This document shows positions 57,845-64,000 of a stretch of DNA of 64,000 bases, piece by piece (position 1 is the stretch's first letter; each line of letters begins with the position of its first letter). The translations under genes and the position numbers were made by a program. This DNA is from Parelaphostrongylus tenuis. Lineage: Eukaryota > Nematoda > Chromadorea > Rhabditida > Metastrongylidae. The notes under the pieces were generated by a model. It ran no database searches. It saw only the letters and a list, made by a program, of their open reading frames with translations, and had not been told where the DNA came from. The stretch covers positions 1-64,000 of the forward strand of contig JAHQIW010004483.1 of assembly GCA_019055375.1 (NCBI GenBank). Reading direction: 5' to 3'.

Positions 57845-59425
57845 TGAACAAAACTTGTAGTGTAACTGTGAGAATTAAACCATTTCCAGAAGGAAAGTTG
57901 AAGCTGTTTTGTCGGCCCGTAGAAGCGCAGTCACCATCGTTTTGTGATTGGCAGATCATCGATGAACTTTGGAAAAGCTCTTTTATCATTGGTAGCTCTG
58001 ATCATAACTGCTCTTCTTTCTTGATAATCTTCTTTTATAGCTTTTCTGCAGCGTATGCAAATTTGCTCGACTTTTTGGTGGCTTTCAGTGCGCACAATTG
58101 CGTATTTGTGTGTCAATCGAGTGTTCTTGAAAATAAGCGACTCTTGGTGACTTTCGCATTCCCAGCTATCGTAGCGCTAGCGTGAAGATGCTTGATAAGC
58201 CCATTGTATTCTTCGCTGATAATTTTAATAACAGCATCCTCCCAAAAGCAGACTAATTATTAAAATAATACTGGGTTGTGGTAGTTTTCAAAAGTTATTT
58301 CTTGGCGGCTGTTTTATTTTCAACGAAAGACGTACGCGTACTGCGCAATGTAGCTCATGACGTAATCCTGTGTAGAATTTTGGAATAACAGCAACTTCGG
58401 TTAGGAAAGGCTTTCGATTTACTATCATGTGGTCTATTTCGTTATGGCACTCTCCAGCTGAAGGCTACAGTGTCCACCGTTTAAAAGGAGGCTTCTGTAA
58501 TTCAGTAAATCATAACTTTCGTGTCGAGTGTTTTCTAAGAACACAGCTCAAAATTCAATATGCCTTGCAATCATTTCTGAGCCACGCATGTCAGTGGTCT
58601 GTTAGAGGAGGACTGTCTTATAGAGCCCGATACACGTGTTTCGATCTTGCCATCTCGTCAATCAGGCAGTTACCCTTTCTCGTCTTTTGCTAATCTCTGT
58701 GGGTGCTCCAGTCCCCACACTAAGAGTTCGCGACGACGAACGTTTTACACTCTATGTTCAGTGAAGAACTCACTAAACACAGAGTGTTGCACACTCGATT
58801 GCTCGTGGCTAGTATATTCAATCTATCATAACTTTCGTTTCCAGTGTAAAACGTTCCTCATCGCCAACTCTTAGTGTGGGGACTGAGCACCCACAGAGAT
58901 TAGCAAAAGACGAGAAAGGGTCACTGCCCGACTGACGAGATCGCAAGATCGAAACACGTGTAGCGGGCTCTATAAGTCGGCCCTCCTTTAACAGACCACA
59001 GACATGCGTGGCTGAAAAATGATTGCAAGGCTTCTGTAATTGTTACCGTCGACAGCTTTCGCTGTAATGATAAATTCATGAAACGTCCCGCCGCGCATCT
59101 TTTACTCTGATCCACCGGTCTGAATGTGGCGTTCTTCGAGCGTCATTTCACGTCAAATTTTTGCACCAGATGTCTCCGCTGTCATAGACAGCGTGAAAAG
59201 AATGATGTTTTCTCATCTCAGCCAGGCTAATGAGTCTCACCTTATCATTCCTGCTTTCATTATTCAGTTCCTCTATAGGGGATTCGTATGTAGGTAGTAA
59301 GCGCATTGTGTGAAGGTCCTTACCATAGTACGCTAAGATTTAGACAGCCTGATAAATAATGGAATTTTAGCATCTTCTCCGTACTCGTCCGTCCCAGCAA
59401 TGCCGCATCGGCTGCTCATCAGTGG
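57845..59425 (-). pseudogene. RTE endonuclease/linker fragment, right-arm copy
   Basis: Mirror of 19590-21170, again interrupted by FB-B at 58559-59031. Confidence 0.75.
58559..59031. mobile_element. Fold-back element FB-B, right-arm copy
   Basis: Mirror of 19984-20456 with the same flanking AGGCTTCTGTAATT repeats. Confidence 0.85.
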
Positions 59426-60614
59426 ATAGAATAGTGAGACCAGAATTTCGTGCTGTGTTCACCTTTTTATATCCAGCGCATGGCCTTTCGAAAAGAGATG
59501 AGTTTGTTTACGGGCGGCAATTTCTAACCACCCTCCAAGTGTAACTGTCAGTCATTTGCTGCGACGTTTCGATTGTTTAGACTGAAGGAAGGCAGATGAG
59601 GAGCGAATTGACGCAGCAAAGACAGGAGGTTCCTCTTTTTTCAGCTGCATGTCGTGATAGTACGTGACCACTTTTGCTTAATATCTGATGCCCTATAGGT
59701 CACGCATAGAAGTGCAACGTGGCCATGCGACTGCAGACCAGAGTACAGTCTATGAGGGAGACCTGTGGACTGGTAGACGCGATAAGTAATAAGGGAGCCA
59801 TGTGGAAACAATTTGAGGAGAATAGTGGATGCTGACAACACTGGCGAATTTTTTGCAATTATCGATATTGTATGCTGAGGAACAAGTGAGATATTTAACT
59901 AAAATATTGCTTGTTTAGGGGAAATGTAGGGCATTTTTTCAACACAAGATGAACATAAATGACTCTGCAAATAAGCATTGTTCACAACCGCTCGCAATCA
60001 GAAAGTTTTTTCCGAGGAAGTCAGGAAGAAAAAGGTAAAAAAGAAGAAATTCTGACATAAGTCATTATCTATACTGATTCCCACATATTTTATCGTAATC
60101 GGCCCCCAGAACATGGTTGCAAGTAAATTGGTATTGAATAGTCATTAGTAATTGTTTCTCACTTACACCTTATCTTATCATAAGTATCCAACTCTTTTCC
60201 TAAGGAATAACGCAGAACGATTTTGATGAAATGGTATTCTCTTGTCAAAGTCCTCTCTTCACGTTACTTGCGGTATGGAACGCAGATGGAAACATCTGAT
60301 CGCAAAGTTGCTAGGTATTTTATCAAGAAATTTTATGTAATGCTTTTGCACACTTTTCGCTTCCAGAACTTCTGATTCCGCTTCTCCTTCAGCTGAGCTT
60401 AGTCCTACCTTCTAGCAGATAAGAAATGAGGAATAATAGTAATTTGTAATGTCGCGAAGGTTCCACAAATTTCGTAAGTGTTCAGGTGTGACTCATGTCA
60501 CCATAGTTTGGTCAACATCGTATTGAAGTTTTTTCGTGTTTGGAGCAAACTGACACTCTTCTTTCACTCTGTCAAAATAGATGTGAGAATCAGCTTGTTA
60601 CAGGTGACCGAGAA
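59426..60614. other. No recognisable gene (mirror of 18400-19590)
   Basis: A possible exon follows TTACAG at 60604, reading VTENTTEKTTSITITKSEKA. Otherwise unrecognised. Confidence 0.3.
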
Positions 60615-63165
60615 TACGACTGAGAAAACTACTAGCATTACAATCACTAAGTCGGAAAAAGCATTCGATCAAACACACGTGTTGAATGCGACCGGCTTAC
60701 ATTATATCACACATGCACCGCATATTAATTATATCACATAGTGTAACATAGGAAGGTTATACAGTTCTCTTCACCTATACTAGCTACATTAGCAATCACT
60801 AGGAGAGTCGGACGTTCATCACTTTTTTCCAAACATTTCTTCTCGTTTCCTTCTTCTATTCTCATCGTAAAATTCTTTCAATGCCGTAAACACCTCTCTT
60901 AAATGGAGTTATATCATAGCCTCCAATTTTCGCGATTCAAGTTTTGTCAACGTACATTTTACAATTCTTACTACCTTCACACTCTTCACTCTAACGACAA
61001 CTATTTCCCTAAAGACTCTATACTTATTTCAAAGAATGAAGTACTTATTTCAGCGTTCTTTGATGATCTCCAAATAGACGATGGCGCCAAACATGTTTTG
61101 AAGGCTATCATTGGCAAGGAATCGATTTGACGACGATGCTGTTGCTACTATGAGCCCTCAGGTATGGAACACTGTCGCAGTTTTCTTCTTATTCGTGATT
61201 TTTCTCTCAGTTCTCAAAATAGGCTAAGCTTCAAAGTGCTCATTACTTCCATTGATGAAATTTCGCATGTAATTCACCTTAATCCTGTATATAACATCAA
61301 TGACCAGCGAGTGATTCGAGCAGACTGCAGTAACATTAACACTTCTCCCTCTAGTGTTTTGAAGGTTTCCATGAAATCCTCTTTTTTCGAATGATTCAAA
61401 CAGTGTTACAGCATAATCTGGCAATGTATGTAAGCCCTTTATGAGCACTGTTATTGGCCGTAAATATAGTGCAATTAAAACAGTTGCACTTTAGATGTGC
61501 TCATAACAGAGAATACATTCTCAAAATATATTATTCTTGATCGCGGTCTCACAATAGTCAACTTCACTGATATTATACTATACCTCAAAATTTTTTATGT
61601 AAAAGTATCATTATCTAGTTGTTAGTAGATGTTTGCCTGACATGTGAAACCCAAACGGTCATGTCTTTTGCCTATCCTTTGGCACGGGTAAGTCGTGTCT
61701 CAGGCCTTCAGCTCAAAGCACATGACATCGTGTGAACATCTGGTTGTCTAATTTGGTGGAAACTTCGGATAATTCTCGTTCACCTTCATAAAGTTTTCGA
61801 GCTGTACTCAAGGAGAAAATCCAAATTGTGAAAAAGGTAGACGCGAAGTTTACTGCTGTTTGACTTGCTTCAGAACAGCTACGTCGATTGTGCTATGATA
61901 GACACCATAAAATTTGGTTTATGAGCTTCCACTGTCAAATTAACCACACTTGGGGCAAAATTTTTTCACCTTTGTATAGTCTGTAAGGTAAGGGTTGTCA
62001 GAAAGGTTTGGGAGTTTAAAGTCCCATAATGCATGCTTCATAATTTGTTTCTTAGAAATTTCAGCGTTTGCAATGTAAATCTACTTCTTGCTATCACACC
62101 AATCAGTCGCTACCAGTAGGAGCCACTGAGCACCAAACGTGTAATGCAAAGCGACTTTACAAAATTGTCTTCGGATAACAACCAGGAGGGAAGGGATAAA
62201 ACCAGTGAAGCAGGCAATAAAGTGCTTGATTAGTATGAGATAGAAATTGGTCAAAAATAATCAAAGTTTTTGAGATTGGTAAAATCGTAAACTGCGGTCG
62301 CACAGCCTTTGTGTATATAGCGACACAAAGTTCAGTCAGTGTACGCAGTCCACTTTCAAACACAAAGAAAAACTAAATATGCTGGCTCACGAGTTTTCGA
62401 AATTATTCAAAAGATAATGGCATTCCGCTAGATCTAAATTCTCTAGATGACCGAAAGTCGTGCATTATCTGCCAGTCTTTGACCATCAGAGCGTAGTGAC
62501 GTTGATGAGGTGGAGCTGATCTTCTTGTCTATTCATAAACATTGATTCACCTTCTACTTATCTGGAAGCACCTTCCTCGGAGCCATGTGCTTCAGGTGGA
62601 TATTGGGGATCCCGTAGAGATCTCACGCAGCTTCGTTCCCGATGCCTTATCAATAAATGAAGAGACGAAGCTTGAAGCTCAACTCTCATGTACAGGCTAA
62701 CATGCACGTGTTTTCATTCACCGATCACTATACTCACATTGTAGTACGATTTTCCTTAACAATGGATTTGATAGTTGGACCCTATATTGAATCGCCATTT
62801 TTATCTTCTCCTATGTGAGATTTTAATCACCATGGCTTAACATGCTTGTATTTGAAAGGAAAAGGCAAGGAAGAGGGTGAAAAAGCACGAGAATTCTTTA
62901 GCAACCTCAAGAATTATCACCTTCTCCTGAATCCTGAATGGGCACGATTCATTCCATACGTGAAGCTGAACGCTACTGTGCCTAAAAGTGAGTTGACTTA
63001 TAACCCATCTCTACTGTTCCTCTTAGACGAAGAGGGCGATATTCGAGCCATACTTTTTTAGTCATTCAGATGGAAATAGCTCTTCAAGTGCTTGCAAATG
63101 TAAATGTTCTCTCAGAACATATGCTGATGATGCCAAAAGATAAGGACAAGAATGATCTAGCAATG
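60615..63165 (+). pseudogene. Gene-like relic K1, right-arm mirror
   Basis: Mirror of 15850-18400, here in plus orientation. The blocks are at about 61020-61155, 61225-61391, 62846-63058 and 63105-63180. Confidence 0.4.
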
Positions 63166-63515
63166 CAAGTCCAGGTACCGCTTTGATTTTTTTTTCTTGT
63201 TGTAGTATGTTTGAATCCAAAAAAGTACTGATCTTCTGGAAACGGTTTATTTGATAGGGAACATGCGAAAGAAAACGGTAAAATACGATTTCCCTATTTC
63301 GATCAAATAACAAGTGGATAGAATAGTTCTTAGAAAGGCTTAAATCGTCGAGATCACGAGTTAGTGATGCTCGATGGCCTGTATGAGCAAGAAGAGCACG
63401 AAGATTAAGCAACTGTCGTTTGATACTACTTAAGTTTACTGCTATAATGGAGAGGATCGCCGCAAGTATTTCTTCGATGTCTACCATGAGTCATACGTCT
63501 ACTCTTGACTGTTTA

Positions 63516-63896
63516 TAGATCTCGCCGAAAACAATGATGGTAACAGGATGACATGTTTGAGCCTGTTGTGAGGTCTGTTACGACACTTATGCAGTAAAAA
63601 GGAGCCTGCTTCGCTCCTCCAGATTCCTCAGTGCACAGTGTCCTATGGTTGGGCAGGTCTATTGGAGATATACTCCTACATATAAAAGAATCGGCGTCGT
63701 ATGTTAGATCACGGTGAGTCAGATGAAAAATTACCCGACATTGCAGCGACCACATCTCAAAGGATATCTCCAATGGATCAGCCGAGGCAAAGGGCAATGT
63801 GCTACTGAGGAGCCTTAAAGGGGAGACAGGCACTTTTGTAGCAGTATATAAGTTTCGTAACAAACCTCTTAACAGGTTCAAATATGTTATCATCTT
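63516..63896. mobile_element. Fold-back element FB-A, right-arm copy
   Basis: Mirror of 15120-15500. Confidence 0.75.
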
Positions 63897-64000
63897 ATCG
63901 AATTATTTACTAAAAAAAATCCTTACAAACACAGCGCAGGACTAAACGCTCTCACAAAAGGCTCTCGGTGGGATATTTGAGTATTATTCTACCAAAACCT

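Larger units (their letters stand above)
41866..64000 (-). repeat. Right arm of giant inverted repeat
   Basis: Reverse complement of 15016-40052 minus about 2.9 kb. It still matches at the last base of the window. It carries the same transposon lesions as the left arm, so the duplication happened after those elements died. Confidence 0.97.

Noticed and set aside
1..64000. CRISPR array, bacterial operon, phage or plasmid features
   Set aside because: No regular spacer-repeat array, no operon-like gene packing, and eukaryotic retroelements dominate.
1..64000. Spliced-leader RNA gene, rRNA or histone cluster
   Set aside because: I looked for the nematode SL1 core and rRNA-like sequence and found none.

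Overview
The window looks like accessory DNA from a nematode nuclear genome, probably a strongylid (hookworm-like) worm. It is AT-rich and has no bacterial operon structure. Its only recognisable proteins come from transposable elements common in such worms: RTE-type non-LTR retrotransposons with an apurinic endonuclease and reverse transcriptase, a Penelope-like element with reverse transcriptase and GIY-YIG endonuclease, and mariner transposase relics. I see no intact host gene. The taxonomic call is inference from these families and was not searched.

The dominating structure is a giant near-perfect inverted repeat. The left arm is 15016-40052, the right arm 41866-64000, and the spacer is 40053-41865 (1.8 kb). 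The right arm is still pairing when the window ends, so the arm is at least 22 kb. Mirror positions sum to about 79015 for the outer part and about 81917 for the inner part. The step of about 2.9 kb is one block (about 34170-37075) present only in the left arm. The few differences seen between arms are mostly single-base indels in homopolymers, plus some substitutions that cluster near the centre. The centre lies inside a dead Penelope-like element, and the right arm begins exactly where a small fold-back element ends.

Left of the palindrome (1-15015): an RTE fragment (1-1066), two mariner relics pointing in opposite directions (2704-2979 and 4511-4790) lying among inverted copies of a dispersed repeat here called family P, two 18-bp-period minisatellites (5862-6290), a 5-kb segmental duplication (copy A, 6380-11427), an RTE 3' fragment (11428-12245), and unrecognised sequence.

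Left arm, repeated in reverse in the right arm: fold-back element FB-A (15120-15500); unrecognised gene-like relic K1; an RTE fragment split by fold-back FB-B (19590-21170); a nearly complete RTE with a 494-codon reverse-transcriptase frame (21784-24954); short fold-back FB-D; a tRNA-derived SINE; large fold-back FB-C; relic K2; copy B of the 5-kb duplication (30452-34740); the left-only block with a TA microsatellite, half of FB-C and relic K3; unrecognised sequence; and the Penelope-like element.

The theme is palindromy at every scale, from hairpins of tens of bases, through fold-back elements of 0.1-0.6 kb, to the >22-kb arms. A real recent inverted duplication and a fold-back assembly artefact both remain possible. 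Long reads crossing 40053-41865 would decide.
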